Shown piece by piece: positions 16,766 through 26,637 of a DNA stretch of 64,000 bases. The notes under the pieces were generated by a model. That model searched no databases. It worked only from the letters and a program-made list of their open reading frames with translations, and was not told the DNA's origin. A program made the translations under genes and the position numbers. How positions within the stretch are numbered: the stretch's first letter is position 1; each line of letters starts with the position of its first letter. This DNA is from Pseudomonas sp. CROZ-RG-20F-R04-15 (GTDB lineage Bacteria; Pseudomonadota; Gammaproteobacteria; Pseudomonadales; Pseudomonadaceae): assembly GCF_022662375.1 (NCBI RefSeq), contig NZ_JAKNQL010000021.1, forward strand, positions 35,928-99,927, written 5' to 3'.

Positions 16766-18730
16766 ATGGCCGGGCTGATACCCCAGAGCTTCATTGACGA
16801 CCTGCTGAACCGCACCGACATCGTCGACGTGGTCAGCTCGCGCGTGCAATTGAAGAAGGCCGGCAAGAACTACACCGCCTGCTGCCCGTTTCACAAAGAG
16901 AAAACCCCGTCATTCAGCGTTAGCCCCGACAAGCAGTTCTACTACTGCTTCGGCTGCGGCGCCGGCGGCAATGCCCTCGGCTTTCTCATGGATCACGACA
17001 ACCTGGATTTCCCCCAGGCTGTCGAAGATCTGGCCAAAGCCGCCGGCATGGAAATCCCTCGCGAAGAAAGCGGCCGCCCACACAAGCCGCGGCAGCCGAC
17101 CGATTCGCCGCTGTATCCGCTGCTCACCGCTGCCGCCGACTTTTATCGGCAAGCGCTCAAGAGCCACCCATCACGCAAAGCGGCGGTGGATTACCTCAAA
17201 GGTCGCGGCCTGACTGGCGAGATCGCCCGGGATTTCGGCCTCGGCTTTGCCCCGCCGGGCTGGGACAACCTGTTCAAACATTTGAGCAGCGACACTTTGC
17301 AGCAGAAGGCCATGATTGACGCCGGCCTGCTGATCGAGAACGCCGAAACCGGCAAACGCTATGACCGCTTTCGCGATCGCGTGATGTTTCCGATTCGCGA
17401 CACACGAGGGCGCATCATCGCTTTCGGCGGTCGCGTACTCGGCGACGACAAGCCGAAATACCTGAACTCACCGGAAACCCCGGTATTCCATAAAGGCCAG
17501 GAGCTCTACGGCCTTTATGAAGCGCGCAAGAACAACCGCAACCTCGACGAAATCATCGTCGTCGAGGGCTATATGGACGTCATCGCCCTCGCTCAGCAAG
17601 GCCTGAAGAATGCCGTCGCGACACTGGGCACAGCGACCAGCGAAGAACATTTGAAGCGTCTGTTCCGTGTGGTACCGAACGTATTGTTCTGCTTCGACGG
17701 CGACCAGGCCGGCCGCAACGCCGCGTGGCGCGCACTGGAAGCAACGCTGTCGAGCCTGCAGGACGGACGTCGCGCACGCTTTCTGTTTCTGCCCGAAGGC
17801 GAAGACCCGGACACCTTGGTTCGTGCCGAAGGCACTGACGCATTCAAGGCCCGGATCAATCAGCACGCTCAGCCGCTGGCGGATTATTTCTTCCAGCAAC
17901 TGACCGAAGAAGCCGACCCGCGCTCGCTCGAAGGCAAGGCGCACATGGCCACCCTCGCAGCACCATTGATCGACAAAGTGCCAGGCGCCAACCTGCGCAT
18001 TCTAATGCGTCAGCGCCTGACCGAAATCACCGGCCTGAGCAGCGAGACCGTCAGTCAGCTCGCACAAAGTGCGCCGCAGGAAGCACCGCCCGCCTACGAT
18101 CCGGGCATCGATTACGACGCAATGCCGGATTACAGCGACTACCATCAGCCGCAGGCACAGGACATGTATGTGCCGCAGCAGGAATGGACGCCGAAGAAAC
18201 CCGGTGCTGGCGGCAAAAAATGGGACAAGAAGCCCTGGGACAAGAACGGCAAGCGTGGCGGTGATCGCGACCAGCAACGCCCGCGCACACCGATTGGCGT
18301 CGAGTCGCCGACCCTGACCGCCCTGCGCACATTGCTCCATCACCCGCAATTGGCCGAGCGCGTCGAAGATGCCGGACACATTGCGGACGAGAATCAGACC
18401 AACGCCCAGTTACTTGTGGCGCTGCTCGAAGCCGTACAGAAGAATCCCAAGCTAAACTCATTTCAGTTGATCGCGCGATGGCACGGCACTGAACAGGGTC
18501 GCCTGCTCAAGGCACTGGCAGAAAAGGAATGGCTGATTGACGGAGATAACCTTGAACAACAGTTTTTCGACACCATTACTAGCTTGTCAGCCCGCCAACG
18601 CGAGCGAAATCTGGAACAGTTGCTCAGGAAAGCGCGTCAAAGCGAACTGAGCCTTGAAGAGAAAAATCAACTGCGCGACCTATTAAGTCGCAATGTTTCC
18701 GCATCAAACCCGACCTCAACTGGCGCGTGA
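16766..18730 (+). CDS. dnaG: DNA primase DnaG
   Basis: Synthesises RNA primers at the replication fork. 654 residues. N-terminal CHC2 zinc domain: Cys40, His43, Cys61, Cys64 (CCPFHKEKTPSF ... YYCFGCGAGG). RNA-polymerase core and Toprim region follow: DRVMFPIRDTRGRIIAFGGR, IVVEGYMDVIALAQ, CFDGDQAGRNAA. A Pro/Gly/Lys/Trp-rich linker at about 450-510 (KKWDKKPWDKNGKRGG) separates the core from the C-terminal DnaB-binding helical domain. SD before the ATG is weak (GAG), which fits the known low translation of primase. Confidence 0.97.
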   Translation: MAGLIPQSFIDDLLNRTDIVDVVSSRVQLKKAGKNYTACCPFHKEKTPSFSVSPDKQFYYCFGCGAGGNALGFLMDHDNLDFPQAVEDLAKAAGMEIPREESGRPHKPRQPTDSPLYPLLTAAADFYRQALKSHPSRKAAVDYLKGRGLTGEIARDFGLGFAPPGWDNLFKHLSSDTLQQKAMIDAGLLIENAETGKRYDRFRDRVMFPIRDTRGRIIAFGGRVLGDDKPKYLNSPETPVFHKGQELYGLYEARKNNRNLDEIIVVEGYMDVIALAQQGLKNAVATLGTATSEEHLKRLFRVVPNVLFCFDGDQAGRNAAWRALEATLSSLQDGRRARFLFLPEGEDPDTLVRAEGTDAFKARINQHAQPLADYFFQQLTEEADPRSLEGKAHMATLAAPLIDKVPGANLRILMRQRLTEITGLSSETVSQLAQSAPQEAPPAYDPGIDYDAMPDYSDYHQPQAQDMYVPQQEWTPKKPGAGGKKWDKKPWDKNGKRGGDRDQQRPRTPIGVESPTLTALRTLLHHPQLAERVEDAGHIADENQTNAQLLVALLEAVQKNPKLNSFQLIARWHGTEQGRLLKALAEKEWLIDGDNLEQQFFDTITSLSARQRERNLEQLLRKARQSELSLEEKNQLRDLLSRNVSASNPTSTGA

Positions 18731-18744
18731 GGTCATAGCTCAGG

Positions 18745-18750
18745 TATAAT
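18745..18750 (+). promoter_or_regulatory. rpoD: Candidate -10 (TATAAT) of an internal rpoD promoter
   Basis: Consensus TATAAT 48 nt before the rpoD ATG in the short dnaG-rpoD gap. The base at 17-nt spacing upstream (GGCGCG) is not a -35 box, so activity would depend on context. An rpoD-proximal promoter is known in the homologous E. coli operon. Confidence 0.4.
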
Positions 18751-18797
18751 CCTCGGCTTGTTTTTTGCCCGCCAAGACCTTCAGTGGATAGGGTGTT

Positions 18798-20642
<1,845 letters not shown>

Positions 20643-20650
20643 TACCAGAA

Positions 20651-20675
20651 CCCCCGGCCCAGGCCGGGGGTTTTG
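20651..20675 (+). terminator. Intrinsic terminator of rpoD
   Basis: CCCCCGGCC (20651-20659) and GGCCGGGGG (20662-20670) followed by TTTTG, nine bases after the rpoD stop. GC-rich stem plus T tract: canonical Rho-independent terminator. Confidence 0.9.
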
Positions 20676-20768
20676 TTTATATGGCAGATTAAATCCCTCG
20701 CAACACCCCTCCCCCGCATACCCCGTCTACACTCGAAACAATCATCCCCGAGCCATAACGAGAGCGTT

Positions 20769-23700
20769 ATGCCCAGATTGGCGTCCGTGCTTTTTTTGCT
20801 GTCACTGATGATCTGGACCGCAACGGCTGACGCGCTGACTCTGACCGATGAAGAACGTAGCTGGCTGGCGGCTCACCCGGACTTGCGCCTGGGTGTCGAT
20901 GCATCGTGGCCGCCCTTTGAGTTTCGCGACGATCAGAGCCGCTATCAGGGCCTGGCTGCCGACTATATCGACGTAATCCGCCAACGCCTGGCGATCAAAT
21001 TGACGCCCATCGAACCGGTGAGCTGGACGGTGGTGCTGGAACAAGTGAAGTCGGGCAAGATCGACCTTCTACCCGGCATCATGTCCACCCCCGAACGCCA
21101 GACCTACCTGTCGTTCACCCGCCCTTATCTCGACTTCCCGATTGTCATCCTCGCCCACATCGGCGGCGCGCAACCACGCAAGCTCGACGACCTGTACGGT
21201 TTGAAAATCGCCGTGGTAGAAAACTATGCGCCCCACGAACTGCTGCGCACCCACCACCCCGATCTGAATCTGGTGGCCATGCCCAATGTCAGTTCGGCGC
21301 TGCAGGCGCTGGCGACCGACGAAGTGGACGCGGTGGTCGGCGACCTCGCATCCAGCGTCTGGAGCTTGCGCCAGCTCAAGCTCGACGGCCTGTATGTCAG
21401 CGGCGAAACCCCGTATCGCTACCAACTGGCGATGGCCGTGCCCCGTGACAACAAGGTACTGGTGGGGATTCTCGACAAAGTACTGGCCGACATGAGCCCG
21501 GATGAAATCAGCAGCATTCAGGAGCATTGGGTCGGCAACGTCCTTGATCACCGGACATTCTGGTCGGATCTGCTGGTCTACGGCTTGCCGGGGCTGTTGC
21601 TGCTGGTAACGATTCTGGCAGTAGTGATCCGCATCAACCGCCGCCTGAGCTCGGAAATCGCCCGGCGCATCGACCTCGAACAGGAACTGCGCAGCAGCGA
21701 ATACCACTATCGCGGCCTGGTCGAGAGCCTTTCGGCCATTGCCTGGGAAGCGCGGATGAGCGACTTCACCTACAGCTATGTGTCGCCCCACGCCGAAGAC
21801 TTGCTCGGCTATCCACAATCCCATTGGCTGATCCCCGGTTTCTGGCACAACATCATTCATCCGGCCGACCTGACTCGCACGCAAAGTTACTGCAAAGAAG
21901 CCCTGTGTGAGGGGCGCGATCACATCGTCGATTACCGCGTGATCACCGCTGATGGCCGCTGTTTGTGGGTGCGCGACATCGTCAGCCTGATCGAACATGG
22001 CCACGAGCCGGTGATGCGCGGTTTGATGATCGACATCAGCGAAATCAAGCGCACCGAAGAGGCGCTGCAGCTTTCGGAGCAGAAATTCGCCTCGGTCTTC
22101 CAGCAATGCCCGGACATTCTGGTGATCGCGCGGCTGTCGGATGGCTGCCTGCTGGAGGTCAATGAAGCATTTGAAGAACAGATCGGACTGAAAGCCGAGG
22201 AAGTGCTGGGTCAAACGGCGACCGACCTGAATATCTGGGGCATTCCCGGCGTCGGTCCGGGGCTGCTGCAGCGTTTGCAGGCGGGCAGTATTCGCAATCT
22301 GGAAATGCCCTTTCGCCGCAACAACGGCCAGTTGTTCACCGGCCTGATCTCCGCCGAACCGTTTGATCTGGATACCACGCCAGCGCTGGTGGTCGTTGTG
22401 CGTGATATCACTCAGCTCAAGGAAACCCAGCAGCAACTGCAAACCTCCGAAGAAAAATTCGCCAAAGCCTTCCATGCCTCGCCCGACGGATTATTGTTGT
22501 CACGCCAGAGCGATGGCCTGCTGCTGGAGGTCAACGAAGGTTTCAGCCGCATTACCGGGTTCAACAGCGCCATGTCGGTGGACCGCTCGGCGCTGGATCT
22601 GGGGATCTGGGTCAATCTCAATGAACGCAAACAGATGCTCGATCTGTTGCATCGCGATGGTTTCGTCCGTGACTTCACCTGCCACATCCGTCGCAGTGAC
22701 GGGCAGATTCGTCTCTGCGAGGTCTCCAGCCGTCCGCTGCCGATCGGTGAAGAAGACTGCATGCTGACCATCGCCCGCGACATCACTGAACGTCATCTGA
22801 TGCAGGAAAAACTGCAACAGGCCGCCACTGTGTTCGAAAGCACCGCTGAAGGCGTGTTGATCACTGACACCCAACAGCACATCAGCGCGGTCAACCGAGC
22901 CTTTACCGAGATTACCGGTTACAGCGAAAGCGAAGCGCTCGGGCATACACCGCGCTTGCTCGCCTCCGGCCTGCATGACAGCGCGTTCTACGCGGCAATG
23001 TGGCACCAGCTGACCGACGAAGGTCACTGGCAAGGCGAGATCTCCAACCGACGCAAGAACGGCGAGTTGTACCCGAGTTGGCTGACCATCAGCGCGGTAC
23101 GCAATCGCGACAAGTTCATTACCCACTTTGTCGCGGTGTTTGCTGACATCTCCAGCCTCAAGCATGCCCAAGCCAAACTCGACTATCAGGCGCACCACGA
23201 CCCACTTACCGGCCTGCCGAACCGCACGTTGTTTGAAAACCGCTTGTTGATGGCACTGAACAGTCAGCAGGAAAACGGCGGTCAGGGCGCCGTGCTGTTT
23301 CTCGATCTCGACCGCTTCAAACACATCAACGACAGCCTCGGCCATCCGGTCGGCGACCTGCTGCTCAAGGGCATCGCCGTGCGCCTGAAAGAGCAACTGC
23401 GCGACATCGATACCGTGGCGCGTCTGGGCGGTGACGAATTCATCATCCTGCTGCCCGGACTGCAACAGGCCAGCGACGCCGACAACATCGCCAGCAAACT
23501 GCTCAACTGCTTTGGTGCGCCGTTCCAGGCCGGCGAGCATGAGTTCTTCATCAGCGCCAGCATCGGCACCAGCCTCTATCCACGGGACGGGTGCGACGTC
23601 GCCACACTGGTGAAAAACGCCGACGCGGCCATGTATCGCTCCAAGGCCAAGGGCCGCAACCGCGTCGAGAGCTACACCCGCGACCTCACCGCCCAGGCCA

Positions 23701-24515
23701 GTGAACGCATCGCGCTGGAACACGAACTGCGTCGAGCCATCGAGCGTGACGAACTATTGCTCTATTACCAGCCGAAAATCAGCCTCGACGACCATCGCCT
23801 GGTCGGTGCAGAGGCGCTGATTCGCTGGCGTCATCCGACTTTCGGTGACGTACCGCCAGAGCACTTCATTCCGCTGGCCGAAGAGAACGGCATGATCCTG
23901 CAGATCGGTGACTGGGTGCTCGAGACCGCGTGCCGGCAGATGTTCGAATGGAATCAGGTCTACGACAGCCTCGGCCCGCTGTCGGTAAACCTCGCCGGCG
24001 CGCAACTTCGCCAACCGAATCTGCTCGGGCGCATCGAACAACTGCTCAAGGACAACCGCCTGCAGCCGGATTTACTGCAACTGGAAATTACCGAGAATTT
24101 CATCATGAGTCAGGCTGAAGAGGCGCTGGCGGTGCTGCACCAACTCAAACACCTTGGCGTACAACTGGCGATCGATGATTTCGGTACCGGATATTCCTCG
24201 CTCAGTTACCTCAAGCGCCTGCCGCTGGACATCCTTAAAATCGACCAGTCGTTTGTCCGCGGATTGCCCGACGATCCCCACGACGCGGCCATTGTCCGGG
24301 CCATCATCGCGCTGGGACGGAGCATGCAATTCACGGTCATCGCCGAGGGCGTGGAAACCCAGGCACAACAACAATTTCTCGCCGTCGAAGGCTGCGAACA
24401 GATCCAGGGCTACATCGTCAGCCTGCCGCTACCGCCGGAAGAATTCGCGGCAACGTTTCTTCGTGTAACCGTATCGGATTTTTCGGATAGCACAGCCGAG
24501 AAACCGTCGCTATAA
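20769..24515 (+). CDS. rmcA: RmcA-type sensor with SBP, four PAS, GGDEF and EAL domains
   Basis: Start ATG 20769 yields a signal peptide (RLASVLFLLSLMIWTATADA). Order over 1,248 residues: periplasmic solute-binding type-3 domain (about 28-255), one membrane helix (about 270-290, LLVYGLPGLLLLVTILAVVI), four PAS domains (about 315-790), GGDEF (motif intact at 887-891, preceded by an RDID I-site) and EAL (Glu1015-Ala-Leu). Position after rpoD and the architecture match P. aeruginosa RmcA (PA0575), a redox-responsive protein whose net output is c-di-GMP breakdown. Both catalytic signatures look complete, so dual activity cannot be excluded. Periplasmic ligand unknown; the SBP resembles amino-acid binding proteins. 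Confidence 0.9.
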   Translation: MPRLASVLFLLSLMIWTATADALTLTDEERSWLAAHPDLRLGVDASWPPFEFRDDQSRYQGLAADYIDVIRQRLAIKLTPIEPVSWTVVLEQVKSGKIDLLPGIMSTPERQTYLSFTRPYLDFPIVILAHIGGAQPRKLDDLYGLKIAVVENYAPHELLRTHHPDLNLVAMPNVSSALQALATDEVDAVVGDLASSVWSLRQLKLDGLYVSGETPYRYQLAMAVPRDNKVLVGILDKVLADMSPDEISSIQEHWVGNVLDHRTFWSDLLVYGLPGLLLLVTILAVVIRINRRLSSEIARRIDLEQELRSSEYHYRGLVESLSAIAWEARMSDFTYSYVSPHAEDLLGYPQSHWLIPGFWHNIIHPADLTRTQSYCKEALCEGRDHIVDYRVITADGRCLWVRDIVSLIEHGHEPVMRGLMIDISEIKRTEEALQLSEQKFASVFQQCPDILVIARLSDGCLLEVNEAFEEQIGLKAEEVLGQTATDLNIWGIPGVGPGLLQRLQAGSIRNLEMPFRRNNGQLFTGLISAEPFDLDTTPALVVVVRDITQLKETQQQLQTSEEKFAKAFHASPDGLLLSRQSDGLLLEVNEGFSRITGFNSAMSVDRSALDLGIWVNLNERKQMLDLLHRDGFVRDFTCHIRRSDGQIRLCEVSSRPLPIGEEDCMLTIARDITERHLMQEKLQQAATVFESTAEGVLITDTQQHISAVNRAFTEITGYSESEALGHTPRLLASGLHDSAFYAAMWHQLTDEGHWQGEISNRRKNGELYPSWLTISAVRNRDKFITHFVAVFADISSLKHAQAKLDYQAHHDPLTGLPNRTLFENRLLMALNSQQENGGQGAVLFLDLDRFKHINDSLGHPVGDLLLKGIAVRLKEQLRDIDTVARLGGDEFIILLPGLQQASDADNIASKLLNCFGAPFQAGEHEFFISASIGTSLYPRDGCDVATLVKNADAAMYRSKAKGRNRVESYTRDLTAQASERIALEHELRRAIERDELLLYYQPKISLDDHRLVGAEALIRWRHPTFGDVPPEHFIPLAEENGMILQIGDWVLETACRQMFEWNQVYDSLGPLSVNLAGAQLRQPNLLGRIEQLLKDNRLQPDLLQLEITENFIMSQAEEALAVLHQLKHLGVQLAIDDFGTGYSSLSYLKRLPLDILKIDQSFVRGLPDDPHDAAIVRAIIALGRSMQFTVIAEGVETQAQQQFLAVEGCEQIQGYIVSLPLPPEEFAATFLRVTVSDFSDSTAEKPSL

Positions 24516-24516
24516 T
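24511..24516 (+). promoter_or_regulatory. -10 box of the tRNA promoter, overlapping the rmcA stop
   Basis: TATAAT at 24511-24516 overlaps the TAA stop of rmcA (24513-24515) and is followed by a GC-rich discriminator (CCGCGGCC) before the tRNA at 24531, a hallmark of stringently controlled stable-RNA promoters. A weak -35 (TAGCAC, 24488-24493) sits 17 nt upstream. Confidence 0.6.
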
Positions 24517-24530
24517 CCGCGGCCTACTGA

Positions 24531-24607
24531 GGGCCTATAGCTCAGTTGGTTAGAGCAGAGGACTCATAATCCTTTGGTCCACGGTTCAAGTCCGTGTGGG
24601 CCCACCA
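24531..24607 (+). tRNA. tRNA with CAU anticodon, probably tRNA-Ile2 (lysidine type)
   Basis: 77 nt with encoded CCA. Acceptor GGGCCTA/TGGGCCC, D-loop AGCTCAGTTGGTTAGAGC, anticodon loop CTCATAA, T-loop GGTTCAAGTCC. Position 1-72 is paired (G-C), so it is not the initiator. Pairs C4-G69 and C5-G68 are the TilS determinants of the E. coli minor isoleucine tRNA, in contrast to U4-A69/A5-U68 of elongator tRNA-Met; hence the Ile2 call, which reads AUA after lysidine modification. Elongator Met remains possible. Confidence 0.85.
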
Positions 24608-24611
24608 AATT

Positions 24612-24640
24612 GAAAGCCGCGCATTGCGCGGCTTTCGCGT
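24612..24640 (+). terminator. Terminator-like hairpin after the tRNA
   Basis: GAAAGCCGCGCA (24612-24623), T, TGCGCGGCTTTC (24625-24636): 12-bp perfect inverted repeat five bases after the tRNA CCA. Short T content follows (GCGTTTC). Confidence 0.75.
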
Positions 24641-24752
24641 TTCTGGCGTTTGAAAGTAGCCAGCCAACTACACCCGGCCGTACTTGCGCCCGTGAAGCGT
24701 AACTTCCAAAATGCCAGCACAGGATGTCTGTCGGCATTAGGGATAAATAACC

Positions 24753-25832
24753 GTGTACAAACTCTCATCGCTACAAGCTGCCAGAGGACTGGCTGCGCTT
24801 TTTGTCGTAGCGTTTCACTCTCTCTTCATCAATGCCAAATATGTGCAAGGCGAAAGCCTGTTACCGGAGCTATTTGTTTTTGGCCAAACCGGCGTGGATC
24901 TGTTTTTTGTCATCAGTGGTTTTGTGATGGTTCTGGCTTTTCGCAACAAGTTTGGTCTTAAAGGCCAAGTCGCTGACTTTCTCAAAGGGCGATTCCTGCG
25001 AATTTATCCGACCTACTGGGTTTATTTTCTCGCCCTCTTCTTTGTCGCTCAGATCAAACCTGAACTGGTCGGCGGTTCGAAAAATGGGGATGTCGACATG
25101 ACGTCGTCATTTTTCCTGCTCCCGGATTCAGCGTTACCGCTATTGATGGTTGCCTGGTCGCTTATCCATGAAGTCTGGTTTTATCTTGTGTTTGCCTTGA
25201 TTCTGATACTGCCGGCCAAGTGGATGACTCATGCATTTGCGTTCTGGCTGATCACGATCATCGGCGTTTCGATCTTCACCCCTACGTCAGACAACCCCTA
25301 TCTTCGAGTGATGTTCCATGAGTTCTCCATTGAATTCATCTTCGGCGCCTTGGCTGGAATCGCATATCTGCGGCTTTCGTTGCTTACCTCGCAGCCCCTT
25401 TTCAGCATTCTCCTGATGGTATTGGCTGGTCTGACCGGCCTCGTCTACGCACTTGCTTCAGACGTAGTCGGCGACGCCGATGTCATTCAATCGATAACCC
25501 TGGAGCGTGCATTTGCGATCGGTGGCGGTTACACGCTTTTGCTGTTGGCATTTGCACTGCTGGAAGCAAAAGGTAAATGGATGGCATCCGGTCTGCTCAG
25601 ATCGGTCGGAGATATGTCCTATTCGTTATACCTGTCGCATGTTCTGACACTGAGCGTGTGCGGACGCCTCTGGGTCATGACGGGACTTAACGGTAACAGC
25701 GTCTGGCATGCGCTATTGTTCTGGGCGGTGTCCTACACCGCAGTGCTTGTGGTGGCTTACTTCAGTTATCAGCTAATAGAGCGCAAATTGTTAAATCTAT
25801 CGCAGCACTTTCGACTACCTGTACGCGCGTAA
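24753..25832 (+). CDS. Acyltransferase 3 family membrane protein
   Basis: 359-residue polytopic protein, start GTG at 24753. The family signature is at the N-terminus: LSSLQAARGLAALFVVAFHSLF with the active-site His, then GQTGVDLFFVISGFVM and KGRFLRIYPTYWVYF; about ten membrane segments; typical end YSLYLSHVLTL and LIERKLL. Such enzymes O-acetylate or O-succinylate cell-surface sugars or peptidoglycan (OafA/ExoZ-like); the substrate cannot be told from sequence. Base composition is lower in GC than its neighbours, with many AT-ending codons, suggesting acquisition beside the tRNA gene. No attachment-site repeat or integrase seen. Confidence 0.88.
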   Translation: MYKLSSLQAARGLAALFVVAFHSLFINAKYVQGESLLPELFVFGQTGVDLFFVISGFVMVLAFRNKFGLKGQVADFLKGRFLRIYPTYWVYFLALFFVAQIKPELVGGSKNGDVDMTSSFFLLPDSALPLLMVAWSLIHEVWFYLVFALILILPAKWMTHAFAFWLITIIGVSIFTPTSDNPYLRVMFHEFSIEFIFGALAGIAYLRLSLLTSQPLFSILLMVLAGLTGLVYALASDVVGDADVIQSITLERAFAIGGGYTLLLLAFALLEAKGKWMASGLLRSVGDMSYSLYLSHVLTLSVCGRLWVMTGLNGNSVWHALLFWAVSYTAVLVVAYFSYQLIERKLLNLSQHFRLPVRA

Positions 25833-25860
25833 AGAAACCGCGCATTTGCGCGGTTTCTTT
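25831..25860. terminator. 30-bp perfect palindromic terminator after the acyltransferase
   Basis: AAAGAAACCGCGCA (25831-25844), TT, TGCGCGGTTTCTTT (25847-25860). It overlaps the last two bases of the acyltransferase stop codon. A/T-rich ends flank a GC core, so it can work in both directions. Confidence 0.85.
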
Positions 25861-25916
25861 ACATGTCCGGGTTCAGCTTCATTGCCTGCAAGCGGCCTGC
25901 TGGCTGAGCCTGTAAC

Positions 25917-26414
25917 ATGCGCAGGCCAACTATCCGCGCCATGGAGCCGCCCTTGCCAGACACCCGCCCGCCCGCGCTCGATGAAATTGACCGTCAGCTG
26001 ATCGCCGCACTGCAGATCAATGCCCGCGAGAGCGTGGCCATGCTCGCCCGGCAATTGGGCATCGCGCGCACAACAGTAACCTCACGATTGGCACGCCTTG
26101 AGAAGGCAAAAGTGATCACCGGTTATGGCGTGCGCCTCGGTCAACGTGTGATCGATGGCGGATTGCAGGCCTATGTCGGGATCAAGGTGCAGCCGCGTTC
26201 CGGTAAAGAAGTTCTACGCCGGTTGAGTGCGATGGCGCAGGTGCAGCAGTTGTGTGCGGTGAGTGGCGAATTTGATTATGTGGCGTGGTTGCGCACCGAT
26301 TCGCCGGAGCAGCTGGATCAGTTGCTGGATCAGATCGGGAGTGTGGATGGGGTAGAGAAGACGACGACTTCGATCATTCTGAGCAGCAAGATTGATCGGG
26401 GGCAGCCGGTTTAA
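25917..26414 (+). CDS. Lrp/AsnC-family transcriptional regulator (putative davBA regulator)
   Basis: Residues up to 165 from ATG 25917; an internal ATG at 25941 (MEPPLPDTRPPALDEIDRQL) may be the true start, giving 157 aa. N-terminal winged HTH (DEIDRQLIAALQINARESVAMLARQLGIARTTVTSRLARLEK shown as its parts IDRQLIAALQ and LGIARTTVTSRL) and C-terminal AsnC ligand-binding domain (GLQAYVGIKV, LCAVSGEFDYVAWLRTDSPEQ). It lies directly before davBA in the same direction, as in P. putida, so control of lysine degradation by lysine or a product is likely but inferred. Confidence 0.9.
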   Translation: MRRPTIRAMEPPLPDTRPPALDEIDRQLIAALQINARESVAMLARQLGIARTTVTSRLARLEKAKVITGYGVRLGQRVIDGGLQAYVGIKVQPRSGKEVLRRLSAMAQVQQLCAVSGEFDYVAWLRTDSPEQLDQLLDQIGSVDGVEKTTTSIILSSKIDRGQPV

Positions 26415-26430
26415 GATTTTGATCGGGCTT

Positions 26431-26474
26431 CTTGTGGGAATTGCAGGGCCTCTTCGCGAGCTGGCTCGCTCCCA
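26431..26474. repeat. REP element (degenerate doublet)
   Basis: One good REP end, TTCGCGAGCTGGCTCGCTCCCAC (26452-26474, written here as two halves TTCGCGAGCTGG and CTCGCTCCCAC), with a worn partner CTTGTGGGA at 26431. Located after the AsnC gene. Confidence 0.7.
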
Positions 26475-26514
26475 CATTTTGGTCGGTGTGCAGCCTCCAA
26501 TCGTCATATTGGTC

Positions 26515-26554
26515 GTTAATCTGGCAAAACGACGACACTTTGCGTCTTATTAAC
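26515..26554. promoter_or_regulatory. Dyad upstream of davB, candidate AsnC-family operator
   Basis: GTTAAT (26515-26520) and ATTAAC (26549-26554) flank a nested GCAAA (26524-26528) / TTTGC (26539-26543). The 40-bp AT-flanked dyad about 85-125 bp before the davB ATG fits the binding style of Lrp/AsnC proteins, one of which is encoded just upstream. Inference only. Confidence 0.4.
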
Positions 26555-26637
26555 GTGTTCTGCGCTCCCTAGAATGGCTGGCATCTTTTCCTATACTCAG
26601 ACGCGCATCCCGCGTCGGGTCGCCAGCAAGGTCAGCC

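Noticed and set aside
24531..24607. tRNA as integration site of a genomic island
   Set aside because: No integrase and no repeat of the tRNA 3' end found downstream; only one possibly foreign gene follows.
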